From positions 1 through 64,000 of the forward strand of contig JALONT010000013.1 in assembly GCA_025454795.1 (NCBI GenBank): a stretch of 64,000 bases of DNA, given 5' to 3'. Origin of the DNA: Bacteroidales bacterium. Its GTDB lineage: Bacteria; Bacteroidota; Bacteroidia; Bacteroidales; VadinHA17. The position numbers were made by a program, and so were the translations under genes. The notes under the pieces are model-generated. The model had not been told where the DNA came from. It did no database searches and saw only the letters and a program-made list of their open reading frames with translations. This document shows, one piece after another, positions 37,912 to 45,799 of this stretch (positions are counted from its first letter, which is position 1; every line of letters starts with the position of its first letter).

Positions 37912-38924
37912 TGAAAAAAAGCAACTCGGAGATATTAAAAATTGACCTGCTGAGAATAGGTTATGCTGCCGGAAAACGGGTTGAGCTTCTCATGCCGCCA
38001 CTTTCTGCATCAGCCCGCAAAGGTGAGCTTATTGCTGTCATAGGCAGGAATGGCATAGGGAAAAGCACACTTCTCAGGACAATCATAGGATTGCAGAATT
38101 CCCTGGGAGGCAAAGTCATATTGAACAATAAAAACATATCTGAAATCTCAGCGAATGAACTGGCAAGGGAATCCGGTTATATTTCCACTGATATTGTCAG
38201 AGTAAGCAATATGAAAGTCTATGATCTTGTTGCCCTTGGCAGGTTTCCTCATACTAACTGGATTGGGAAACTGGATCAGGAAAGCCTTATTGCGATCCGT
38301 AATGCTTTGATAAAAACAGGAATGGAAAGCTTTTCGGACCGATATGTTTCAGAACTTTCTGATGGTGAGCGACAGCGCGCAATGATATCCAGAGTGCTGG
38401 CCCAGGATACTGAAATAATGGTGATGGATGAGCCCACCGCATTCCTCGATATAGCTGGTAAATATGAAATTATTAATCTGATGCTGAACCTTACCCGCGA
38501 AGGGAAAACAATAATCTTCTCGACTCACGATTTTAATATAGCCTTAAACCAGACAGATAAAATTTGGCTGCTCACCGAGAATTATCTTCTCGAAGGTGCT
38601 CCCGAGGATCTTATGCTGAAAGGCGCATTTGATCATTTATTTGAATCATCAGTAGTAGGTTTCAATTCAGAGGATGGCAGCTTTTCGTTTCGTAATCAAA
38701 GCCGGGGAATTATTTGGGTGGAGGGAGAAGGAATGTTAAGAAACTGGTCTGAAAAAGCTGTAATCAGAGCCGGGTATTCCATTTCAGAGATCAAATCAGC
38801 ACCTTACATAAGGATCCCTGGCAAAACCAATAAAAAATGGGAACTGGTAATGGATGACCTTTCGAAAGAATTTAATTCACTCTATGATCTTGTTGCCTCG
38901 CTTCGTCAAATTAACGATGGCTGA
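37911..38924 (+). CDS. btuD: cobalamin ABC transporter ATPase with C-terminal extension (BtuD-like)
   Basis: The ATPase core shows Walker A GRNGIGKSTLL, the signature region ELSDGERQRAMISR, Walker B IMVMDEPTAFLD and H-loop FSTHDFN. It powers the BtuC-like permease. At 337 residues it is about 80 longer than the usual 250-260. The extra C-terminal part (about 258-337, FRNQSRGIIWVEGEGMLRNWSEKAVIRAGY and on) looks like a small separate folded domain of unknown role. This region is compatible with a nucleotide- or corrinoid-binding accessory domain, but no motif decides that. The 3' end overlaps the convergent thioredoxin-like gene by 14 bases. Confidence 0.88.
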   Translation: MKKSNSEILKIDLLRIGYAAGKRVELLMPPLSASARKGELIAVIGRNGIGKSTLLRTIIGLQNSLGGKVILNNKNISEISANELARESGYISTDIVRVSNMKVYDLVALGRFPHTNWIGKLDQESLIAIRNALIKTGMESFSDRYVSELSDGERQRAMISRVLAQDTEIMVMDEPTAFLDIAGKYEIINLMLNLTREGKTIIFSTHDFNIALNQTDKIWLLTENYLLEGAPEDLMLKGAFDHLFESSVVGFNSEDGSFSFRNQSRGIIWVEGEGMLRNWSEKAVIRAGYSISEIKSAPYIRIPGKTNKKWELVMDDLSKEFNSLYDLVASLRQINDG

Positions 38925-40335
38925 AATATTTCCGGTAATTGCTTATAAAAGAGGGAATGTCATCAACAGACAGCTTCTTGGCAATTATTTTTTTATTCCT
39001 GTCAAGTATGTATATCATCGGTGTTGACTGGACATTATAAAAGTAATCGAAATGCGTATTCCGTTCAGGATCCCAGCCATTGATCCATGTCAGTTGCTGC
39101 TCTTCAATATATTTTGTCCATTCAGCTTTATTACTCGTGGTGCAGACGGCAAATATTTCAATGCCTTCATTTTTGGCTTTTTCGTACAAGGCCTTCAGTT
39201 TTGGTGTGGTTTCCTTGCAGTGACCACAATCAGGTTCCCAGAAATAAAGTACTGTAAAATCTTTATCGACATCATAGAGTGAAACAAATACGCCCTTATA
39301 CGAATCCATTACAAGATTTTCAGCTTTCATGCCAATCAGGTTATGCCTGAGCAACTCTACCTGACGACGCAGATCATCCATAAACTCTTTTGAAGCCCAA
39401 TCCGCCTTTCCTGAAAGGTAAATATCGTCGGCCAGTTTCACCAGTACTGCATCATGTCCCATTATCTCGCTCTCACGAAAATGGTTGAAAAGAAAGACTG
39501 AAACAAACTGAAAAACCTTATGGTTGCTCTTACATTTCGGGATAAGTTTATCGATCTCCTTAATAATGGAATCAGGTGACTGAATGACAACATTTGTAAA
39601 AAATGCATCAAGCCTGGCCTGCAATATAGGTGTACGCAGCAATCTTTCGTCATTGAAATCAATGTTATCGAAAAAATGATTTTTGTTATAATTGTATTGC
39701 TTCACCCATTTCACAGAATCAGGATTATGTGTGACTGCCGGAATCACGAATTCAGGTACTTCAATCGGAAGCATTGACTTCACAAGGACTGAAAGAAGAT
39801 TTCCCTGATTATCATTCATTACCTTATTCAGATACGATTTCATTGCTGCTTCCTGGATTTTCTGTTCTCTTAGAAGAATGCTCAATGAATCCTTGTCTTG
39901 CCTGTTGGCCTGGACCCGTTTAGCTATGGATGTTGCCTTTTGCTGCATTGCACCATATTTTTTCTGGTACTCAATAAAGTAGGAATTCTCGTTGGATCCA
40001 CTGAATTTCAGAGTATTGAAATAATCACTATATGAGCAGGAAAGAGAGAACTTCTGGTCATCTGATATCAACACTTCAAAATAAGTCTTTCCCGGCAATA
40101 CGATCATATATATGCCGGACGGAAGAAGCTCTTTTCCTGAAAATACACCATATCCTCTGCCATCAAGTCTTACAGTATCCGTTAAATACTGCTTATCGCC
40201 GAAATGGTATGCCAGAAAAATGGTTGAATCCCTTAATCCGGAAATTGTCACAGGAATTTCATAGCTCACTTTCATCTGGCAAAATGAAGATGAGAAGATC
40301 AGAATAGCAATAATTCCCAGAATACTCTTTTTCAT
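38911..40335 (-). CDS. exported thioredoxin-like (TlpA/ResA-type) protein with DUF4369-like N-terminus
   Basis: The ATG at 40335 starts a clear signal peptide (MKKSILGIIAILIFSSSFCQ); the longer frame at 40365 lies upstream of the predicted transcription start. The 474-residue protein has an N-terminal beta domain of the DUF4369 kind (about 22-120), a helical middle, and a C-terminal thioredoxin fold with the redox motif CGHC in YFWEPDCGHCKETTP. Such proteins reduce or rearrange disulfides in the periplasm of Bacteroidota. Substrates are unknown. It has its own consensus promoter and converges on the cobalamin operon. Confidence 0.85.
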   Translation of the reverse strand: MKKSILGIIAILIFSSSFCQMKVSYEIPVTISGLRDSTIFLAYHFGDKQYLTDTVRLDGRGYGVFSGKELLPSGIYMIVLPGKTYFEVLISDDQKFSLSCSYSDYFNTLKFSGSNENSYFIEYQKKYGAMQQKATSIAKRVQANRQDKDSLSILLREQKIQEAAMKSYLNKVMNDNQGNLLSVLVKSMLPIEVPEFVIPAVTHNPDSVKWVKQYNYNKNHFFDNIDFNDERLLRTPILQARLDAFFTNVVIQSPDSIIKEIDKLIPKCKSNHKVFQFVSVFLFNHFRESEIMGHDAVLVKLADDIYLSGKADWASKEFMDDLRRQVELLRHNLIGMKAENLVMDSYKGVFVSLYDVDKDFTVLYFWEPDCGHCKETTPKLKALYEKAKNEGIEIFAVCTTSNKAEWTKYIEEQQLTWINGWDPERNTHFDYFYNVQSTPMIYILDRNKKIIAKKLSVDDIPSFISNYRKYFSHR

Positions 40336-40362
40336 TGAAGAATATGTTAAATATGATGAAGT

Positions 40363-40393
40363 CAAAATTAGTTATTGCAATTTCTTTGCCAAA
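40363..40393 (-). promoter_or_regulatory. Bacteroidota-type promoter of the thioredoxin-like gene
   Basis: On the minus strand TTTG (40393-40390), exactly 19 bases, then TAATTTTG (40370-40363): a full consensus match. It starts transcription about 20 bases before the ATG at 40335 and supports that start over the longer frame. Confidence 0.6.
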
Positions 40394-40425
40394 AAAAGTG
40401 CAACACGATATTAAGAAATATATTG

Positions 40426-40433
40426 TATTTTTG
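40426..40433 (+). promoter_or_regulatory. candidate -7 element of the glycosyltransferase gene
   Basis: TATTTTTG is a full -7 match 28 bases before the ATG at 40462. A GGGGG stretch between them may serve as ribosome-binding site. No -33 TTTG is seen. Confidence 0.35.
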
Positions 40434-40461
40434 GTATGTTAATTCAAGGGGGTAAAATCAG

Positions 40462-41397
40462 ATGACTATTTCATTACTCATTCCGGTTTGTGATTATGAT
40501 ATTGTGGCGCTCGTACATAGTATGAAAAGCTGCCTGAGAAATATTCCGGAATTTACTGAGATTCTAATAGGTGATGATGGTTCGAATGATGACAACAGAG
40601 CCAGATACAAATCCCTTGAATCGGAGGGAGTGAGGCTTATAAGTTCTGAACAAAACATTGGCAGAGCTGCAATACGCAACAAACTTGCTCTTGAGGCAAA
40701 AGGAGATTTTCTTCTTTTTATTGATGCGGATACTGTGCTTCCTGCAACTGCTGAAGCTTATATTCAGAAATGGATTCCCCATATCTCTTCGTCCCGTGTT
40801 GTCTGCGGTGGTGTGCTGTATCACGAAAGTCCTCCCGGAGACCCTGATAAAATATTGCGATGGAAATATGGCAGAAAAAGAGAACAGGTCAAAGCTTCAG
40901 AACGAAATAAGCGTCCTTATGCTTCTTTTACGACCTTTAATTTCCTGATAGATCGCACAATTTTTTCAAAATTAAGATTTAACGAGGAGCTTAAGCAGTA
41001 TGGACATGAAGATACTCTCCTCGGCTACCAGCTAAAGAAAGCAGGAATTAAGATTCTACATATCGATAATGGCCTTATTCATGAAGGATTGGAATCTAAC
41101 AGGGACTTTCTTAATAAAACAAAGCTCGGGATTGAAAACCTGAGTAAACTTTTGGATAGTGTCACTGACAAAAAAACTTTCTCATCGTCTGTCAGAATTC
41201 TTCGCTTTTACAACAAACTCAGCGTTTTCAGGCTTACACTTATTTTTGCTGGTCTTTTTATCCGCTTCAGGGAAAGAATGGAACTAAAGCTCGATTCATC
41301 TAACCCTCCATTATGGCTTTTCAACTTCTATAAGATAACCATGTTCTGTACCTACCGCGAAATTCATCAAAGGAGGAAGATCCTTCCTGTTTTCTGA
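40462..41397 (+). CDS. family 2 glycosyltransferase
   Basis: The 311-residue protein has a GT-A fold: an N-terminal nucleotide-binding beta strand (TISLLIPVCDYD), DDGSND near residue 38, the sugar-nucleotide metal site DADT in FLLFIDADTVLP near 92, and an HEDTLLGYQLKKAG acceptor-side motif near 195. It has no membrane helix of transporter type, only weakly hydrophobic parts near the C-terminus, so it probably works at the inner face of the membrane. Donor and acceptor are unknown. No polysaccharide cluster surrounds it. Confidence 0.85.
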   Translation: MTISLLIPVCDYDIVALVHSMKSCLRNIPEFTEILIGDDGSNDDNRARYKSLESEGVRLISSEQNIGRAAIRNKLALEAKGDFLLFIDADTVLPATAEAYIQKWIPHISSSRVVCGGVLYHESPPGDPDKILRWKYGRKREQVKASERNKRPYASFTTFNFLIDRTIFSKLRFNEELKQYGHEDTLLGYQLKKAGIKILHIDNGLIHEGLESNRDFLNKTKLGIENLSKLLDSVTDKKTFSSSVRILRFYNKLSVFRLTLIFAGLFIRFRERMELKLDSSNPPLWLFNFYKITMFCTYREIHQRRKILPVF

Positions 41398-41500
41398 TCA
41401 TCACATTGATAAATAATTAAATGCAATCTTTGCGAAGGCAGGACTAATGGTTTCTCAATGAGGCATTCGCATTGTTCATAATTGATCCGTATATACATGA

Positions 41501-42193
41501 TTATAATTCAATTTTTATCAGCTCAACATTTCCATCTTCCCTTTTCTCACCTCTTAGTACAAAATCGAATCTATCGGTCATGGTACAAAGAAAAAAGTCA
41601 GTAGGAGGAGAATAGTCTATATTCTCAGGTTTGAAGAATCTTGCACCTGAACCAAACCTCAGATCTTTTATCCGGTTAACAAAATCTATCTTTTTCCCTT
41701 GCAGTCCCGCTCTGATCAATTCTGCACATAGAAGATCTTCATCAGCTGAAATAGTAGCCCTGTATCCCATGGCAACAAGAGACACATGTGCCGGATTAAT
41801 GTTTTTTATGTATTTCACTACTGCACCCGCATTTACAAGGCTTCCTGTGAGAACTAAATCAGCCTTTTCAGCATTTATTAGACCATTAGTGCCGGCGGTG
41901 GTCGTAAAAATAACTGATCTTCCCTGCAGATCTTCTTTTATGATCTCAGTAGGACTATTCCCGAAATCAAAACCTTCAATTCTTTTTTCATCTCTCTCGC
42001 CGGCAAGGACTGAATTCCTGTAGTTTTGTTTTAAAATAAATGATTTATCGATGTCGGCAACTGCTATCATTCTTACAGCTCCTGAATCAAAAGCATAACA
42101 GGCAGAAGAAAATGCCCTGAAAACATCAATTATTACTGTAATCCCACGGGCATTTCTGGCACCCTCGACAAATTCAAGAATATCTATCTTCAT
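41501..42193 (-). CDS. comB: 2-phosphosulfolactate phosphatase family protein
   Basis: The 230-residue protein matches the ComB family: VIIDVFRAFSSACYAFDSGA near the start, LAGERDEKRIEGFDFGNSPTEI near 65-85 and VIFTTTAGTNGL near 95. ComB removes phosphate from 2-phosphosulfolactate in the coenzyme M pathway, and homologues occur widely in bacteria that do not make coenzyme M. No comA, comC or other sulfolactate gene is near. The reaction is therefore likely by family, but its pathway here is open. Confidence 0.85.
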   Translation of the reverse strand: MKIDILEFVEGARNARGITVIIDVFRAFSSACYAFDSGAVRMIAVADIDKSFILKQNYRNSVLAGERDEKRIEGFDFGNSPTEIIKEDLQGRSVIFTTTAGTNGLINAEKADLVLTGSLVNAGAVVKYIKNINPAHVSLVAMGYRATISADEDLLCAELIRAGLQGKKIDFVNRIKDLRFGSGARFFKPENIDYSPPTDFFLCTMTDRFDFVLRGEKREDGNVELIKIEL

Positions 42194-42317
42194 TATTAAG
42201 GATTTCTGAGTTGAAATTAGTAATAATTTTTATACAGGGTATGTAAATAAAACTTGTTAAGTTTGGCTGTATCATTAAAAAATCCGATCATGATATACCA
42301 CACCCGGAAGGTTTTTG

Positions 42318-42325
42318 TATATTTG
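42318..42325 (+). promoter_or_regulatory. candidate -7 element of the YihY/BrkB gene
   Basis: TATATTTG is a full -7 match 51 bases before the ATG at 42377. No -33 element is evident. Confidence 0.35.
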
Positions 42326-42376
42326 AGCTAGAGAGTTCGGCATCATACAGATCACTTACTTTAGAAACCTTCTGCA

Positions 42377-43720
42377 ATGGCAAATCCGGTATCGTGGGTG
42401 TTAGATCAGGTCAAAAAATGGAACGATGCCATCTGGCATACACCGCTTTCAGAACTATCTAAGGGAAAAACTTTCCTCATTAAGCAGGTACGTATAATTC
42501 TGTTATCAGCTAAGGGTTTTGCCAAAGATAAGGTTCAGCTTCGGGCTTCTGCTCTGACCTTTTATTCCCTTCTGTCATTAATTCCGGTCATCGCAATTGC
42601 CTTTGCCATTGCTAAAGGATTCGGTCTCGACCAGAATCTTGAAGCAATGATAATGAACAGCAAGGAATTCTCTGCCCAGCAGGATGTTCTGAAATGGCTG
42701 CTCAATGTCTCAAGAAAAGCAATAGAGGAGACAAGCGGAGGCTATATTGCAGGTGTTGGAGTTATTATCCTCTTCTGGTCGGTAATGTCTCTTTTGGATC
42801 ATATAGAAAGTTCATTCAATCATATCTGGCAAATTACTTCTTCAAGGCCCTGGTACAGGAAATTTACCGATTATCTTACAATAATGCTGATAGCTCCGGT
42901 TTTCATGATTTTATCTGGAAGCATTACTGTCTTTGTGGGTACCTACCTTACAGACTTCATTGCAAATGCGCCGATACTGAAGTTTTTTAAACCAGTTATC
43001 AGTTTCCTTATAAAGCTTGCTCCCTATTTTCTGACCTGGATTGCGATGACTGTTTTATTCATAGTTATGCCAAATGCAAAGGTTAAGTTTGTACCTGCCT
43101 TTATTTCAGGGATTGTTATCGGTACTTTTCTTCAGCTTCTCCTGTGGCTTTATATAGACCTTCAGTTTGGTATTTCCAAACTCAGCGCTATCTACGGTAG
43201 TTTTGCTGCAGTACCTCTGTTGATTATCTGGCTGCAGGCCAGCTGGACTATTGTTCTGCTGGGTGCTGAATTATCCTTTGCCAACCAGAATATATCACGA
43301 TATGAATTTGAATCCGAAGCGTTGAACGTCAGCCACTTTCAAAAACGCGCACTGGTGCTGATGATTATGCACATGATAATAAGAAATTTTGCTGTTGGAG
43401 AAAAACCAATTAGCGCAGAAACAATTGGGAAAACTCTGAAAATACCTGTCAGGCTGGCCAGAGATATCCTCCATGACCTGAGCAGTGCAGATCTGGTATC
43501 AGTTATCCATGAGAACGACCAGAAGGAGCGCCTTTACCAGCCTTCAATGGATATTAACAAATTATCTGTAAGTTTTGTGCTGTCACGTCTCGACAAAAAA
43601 GGCACGGAGCAAAGGATGGTTATAAAAAATAAGGAGTACGATACCGTGATATCGATGCTTGAAAAATTTGATAAACTGATCGCAAAGTCAGACGCAAATA
43701 TCCTGATCAAAGACCTGTAG
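42377..43720 (+). CDS. YihY/BrkB family membrane protein
   Basis: The 447-residue protein has the conserved family start of the membrane part (LRASALTFYSLLSLIPVIAIAFAIAKGFG, about 55-83) and further helices up to about 290, including LTWIAMTVLFIVMPNAKVKF and YGSFAAVPLLIIWLQASWTIVLLGAEL. A soluble C-terminal part (about 300-447) looks like a winged-helix domain (ISAETIGKTLKIPVRLARDILHDL). The family was misnamed as ribonuclease BN; its real function is uncertain and a transporter role has been proposed. The C-terminus overlaps the convergent BioG-like gene by 14 bases. Confidence 0.88.
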   Translation: MANPVSWVLDQVKKWNDAIWHTPLSELSKGKTFLIKQVRIILLSAKGFAKDKVQLRASALTFYSLLSLIPVIAIAFAIAKGFGLDQNLEAMIMNSKEFSAQQDVLKWLLNVSRKAIEETSGGYIAGVGVIILFWSVMSLLDHIESSFNHIWQITSSRPWYRKFTDYLTIMLIAPVFMILSGSITVFVGTYLTDFIANAPILKFFKPVISFLIKLAPYFLTWIAMTVLFIVMPNAKVKFVPAFISGIVIGTFLQLLLWLYIDLQFGISKLSAIYGSFAAVPLLIIWLQASWTIVLLGAELSFANQNISRYEFESEALNVSHFQKRALVLMIMHMIIRNFAVGEKPISAETIGKTLKIPVRLARDILHDLSSADLVSVIHENDQKERLYQPSMDINKLSVSFVLSRLDKKGTEQRMVIKNKEYDTVISMLEKFDKLIAKSDANILIKDL

Positions 43721-44438
43721 AAGTCCCTGGCTGAACTTTTTTCTTATAAATTCTTTTCTTTTTAAAAGATTCCACGAAACTGATGAAATCTGCATAAGAT
43801 CTCCAGTTATGAAAGAAATAATGAGGCATCGGAAGTTCAATATGACGGGTATTTTTCTCTTTTTCCCAGTAGCTGTTAAGATTATCTGACGGAAAAACCC
43901 TGTCATATTTACTTGTTACAGCAAAGTCCCATCTGAATCCAGGTTCCTTTTGCTCCATCATCCTGTTATATAGCCACCGTAACTCATCATGGAAAGATTT
44001 TACTGTTCTGTGAGGAACCCTGTCTCTGTTTAACAAATAGGTCTTCTTATCACCGAACATTCTGAGATAAAACTTTTCCATATTCTCCTCAGTAATATTG
44101 TTCAGAGTTCCTTCAAATGTTTTAAGCGGTATTCCATACTGATCATCAGCAGGTACCGGAGTACCGTTTACTGCGATAGTTAAATCCGGTTTTATACCTG
44201 TTTTCGGAGTTAGATATTCAGCAGCCCAAACCCCCAGCGACCACCCAATAAGTGTGATTTTTTTGTAAGTCTTCATTTCAGGAAGCACCAGAGCTTCATC
44301 TGCCGAATAGTTATAAAATAAAATAAAATCAAATTCATCATTGCAAAGAGGGGTGAAGAAGTTTTCATCCGTACCCCACCCTCCAAATAAAACAACGAGC
44401 TTATTATTCTCTTCTCGTCTTCTGATATAAGTCTTCAT
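43707..44438 (-). CDS. bioG: BioG-like (DUF452) pimeloyl-ACP methyl ester esterase
   Basis: The 243-residue alpha/beta hydrolase has an oxyanion-side motif LVVLFGGWGTDENFF and the nucleophile elbow GWSLGVWA with Ser67, both typical of DUF452/BioG. A C-terminal PMPHYFFHNW would supply the catalytic His. BioG frees pimeloyl-ACP from its methyl ester to end the first phase of biotin synthesis. In many Bacteroidota it is fused to or next to bioC, but no biotin gene is present here, so this is a stand-alone copy. A -7 element lies upstream at 44490-44497. Confidence 0.8.
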   Translation of the reverse strand: MKTYIRRREENNKLVVLFGGWGTDENFFTPLCNDEFDFILFYNYSADEALVLPEMKTYKKITLIGWSLGVWAAEYLTPKTGIKPDLTIAVNGTPVPADDQYGIPLKTFEGTLNNITEENMEKFYLRMFGDKKTYLLNRDRVPHRTVKSFHDELRWLYNRMMEQKEPGFRWDFAVTSKYDRVFPSDNLNSYWEKEKNTRHIELPMPHYFFHNWRSYADFISFVESFKKKRIYKKKVQPGTSTGL

Positions 44439-44489
44439 TATTCGTTGATCTGTATTTAGATCAGATTAGTCCCCACTAACTTTGTTGCA

Positions 44490-44497
44490 CAAAGATA
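44490..44497 (-). promoter_or_regulatory. candidate -7 element of bioG
   Basis: TATCTTTG on the minus strand is a full -7 match about 50 bases before the ATG at 44438. It sits inside a CTTTGTTGCACAAAG inverted repeat (44480-44494) that could be an operator. No -33 element is clear. Confidence 0.35.
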
Positions 44498-44563
44498 ATG
44501 TAATTATTTATTCTCTTACAGGAAACCCGAGACACTGAAATAATGTCAATCCGGAGAAATATA

Positions 44564-44778
44564 CATAAAAAAATAAGAGGAGGAAGGGCGGGTGTGAAGA
44601 TCGGGGCGCGGGTTTTATTTTCAAAATCCCGTGTCTACTGTCTGATAAAAGGATGGAACCATGGTTAGCTGGCGCTATTCCTCAGGCTCCGATGTGAAAG
44701 TCAATGTCTGCAATACAATCCTGTTGATTTTCACTCCCAACCCTTACTCATCTCCTCTTATACCAATAGCATGAGCTT
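44564..44778 (-). ncRNA. ssrS: structured non-coding RNA, 6S RNA-like candidate
   Basis: The 470-base stretch between bioG and the AraC gene holds no frame but has a strong RNA signature on the minus strand. ATAAGAGGAG at 44761 pairs with CTCCTCTTAT at 44573-44582, and the stem continues inward (AAGGG-GGGAGTGA with TCACACCC-CCCTT). A T-run (TATTTTTTTAT) follows the closing stem as in a terminator. Inside are a CGGGATTTT/AAAACCCG hairpin on the 3' side and GGAATAGC/GCTA-TTCC hairpins at the tip. A total of about 190-210 bases, a long closing stem, a central open region and a terminal stem match the 6S RNA layout, which regulates the housekeeping polymerase. It does not fit tmRNA, RNase P or SRP RNA. 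RNA status is well supported; the 6S identity is a structural guess. Confidence 0.6.
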
Positions 44779-44783
44779 GGTAA

Positions 44784-44814
44784 CAAATATAAATAATTAA
44801 ATCATATTTTCAAA
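44784..44814 (-). promoter_or_regulatory. perfect consensus promoter of the non-coding RNA
   Basis: On the minus strand TTTG (44814-44811), exactly 19 bases, then TATATTTG (44791-44784): a full match to both consensus elements. The predicted start is about 15-20 bases upstream of the closing stem. No gene follows on this strand until bioG, so the promoter serves the RNA. Confidence 0.65.
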
Positions 44815-44849
44815 TTTTTTATATGGAAAATATTATGTGGAGATTATTA

Positions 44850-44880
44850 ATTGTAATTGATAAAATATTATGTAAATTTG
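44850..44880 (+). promoter_or_regulatory. candidate promoter of the AraC regulator gene
   Basis: ATTG (44850-44853), 19 bases, then TAAATTTG (44873-44880), a full -7 match 28 bases before the ATG at 44909. Confidence 0.5.
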
Positions 44881-44908
44881 ATAGAATACCTGATTAAATC
44901 CCTGGACT

Positions 44909-45757
44909 ATGGTAGCTGAACTTGAGAAAATATCATATGATGATGGTGTTGGATTCGTTGCAGATTATATTGATGATACTGGTGGATTATGGCATTTCCA
45001 CCCGGAATATGAACTAGTGCTTAATATTAAAAGCAATGGAACACGTATCATAGGCGACAGTGTGGAACTATTCGACATGAACGATATGGTACTTATCGCC
45101 GGAAATATCCCTCACTCATGGAATTATTACAAAAGTGATAAAAGCCTGCCTGAAAAACATGGAATTATGGTACATTTCCGGCAGGCTTCTCTTGGCGATG
45201 CACTGTTGGCACAGCATGAGATGCATTGTGTCAGGGATCTCCTGGAACAGTCAGATCGGGGAATTGGATTCTCAGTCGAAGATGCAAAGAAAGCGGAGAA
45301 ACATCTTGTCCAGATGATAAACAATAAAGGGATAGATAAAATGATTGATTTTTTTAATGTCCTCCGGATATTATGCCAGGCCGAAAAGAAGGTTTATCTC
45401 TGCTCTGAGAACTACAAACAGGTATATGACGAAAGAGGAAACAAAAAGATGGCCGATGTTTATACTTATATAAGAGAAAACTATTTTAAACCTATTTCAC
45501 TGGAAAAAATCTCCAAAATAGCAAAGATGAGCCCTTTTAGCTTCAGCAGATTCTTTAAAAAGAACTGTGGTGCAGGATTTGTTGAATATCTTAACCGGGT
45601 AAGAACTAATAAAGCCTGCTATCTTCTTCGCGAAACTGATTACCAGGTCCATGATATTTCTATTGAGTGCGGTTTCGCAAGCATCTCAAATTTCAATAAG
45701 CAATTCCGCAAAACTGAGGGCATATCTCCGCGTGATTACAGAGCCCAGTTTAAATAA
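44909..45757 (+). CDS. AraC-family transcriptional regulator
   Basis: The 282-residue protein has an N-terminal cupin-type effector domain (WHFHPEYELVLNIKSNGTRIIGD, about 29-51, with LIAGNIPHSWNYY near 73) and a C-terminal double helix-turn-helix (YIRENYFKPISLEKISKIAKMSPFSFSRFFKK and the closing FASISNFNKQFRKTEGISPRDYR). Cupin-type AraC regulators usually respond to small carbon compounds. It lies 42 bases upstream of two tandem hydro-lyase genes on the same strand, so it most likely controls them, or is cotranscribed with them. The effector is unknown. Confidence 0.88.
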   Translation: MVAELEKISYDDGVGFVADYIDDTGGLWHFHPEYELVLNIKSNGTRIIGDSVELFDMNDMVLIAGNIPHSWNYYKSDKSLPEKHGIMVHFRQASLGDALLAQHEMHCVRDLLEQSDRGIGFSVEDAKKAEKHLVQMINNKGIDKMIDFFNVLRILCQAEKKVYLCSENYKQVYDERGNKKMADVYTYIRENYFKPISLEKISKIAKMSPFSFSRFFKKNCGAGFVEYLNRVRTNKACYLLRETDYQVHDISIECGFASISNFNKQFRKTEGISPRDYRAQFK

Positions 45758-45799
45758 TAAATGCAGGTCCTTTAAATCTTCTGACAAAAAACCAGCTAT

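Noticed and set aside
44573-44761. tmRNA, RNase P RNA or SRP RNA as the identity of the non-coding RNA
   Set aside because: There is no tag-peptide frame or tRNA-like ends, none of the conserved RNase P core sequences, and no SRP GGAA/AGCAG-type loop; the length also fits 6S better.
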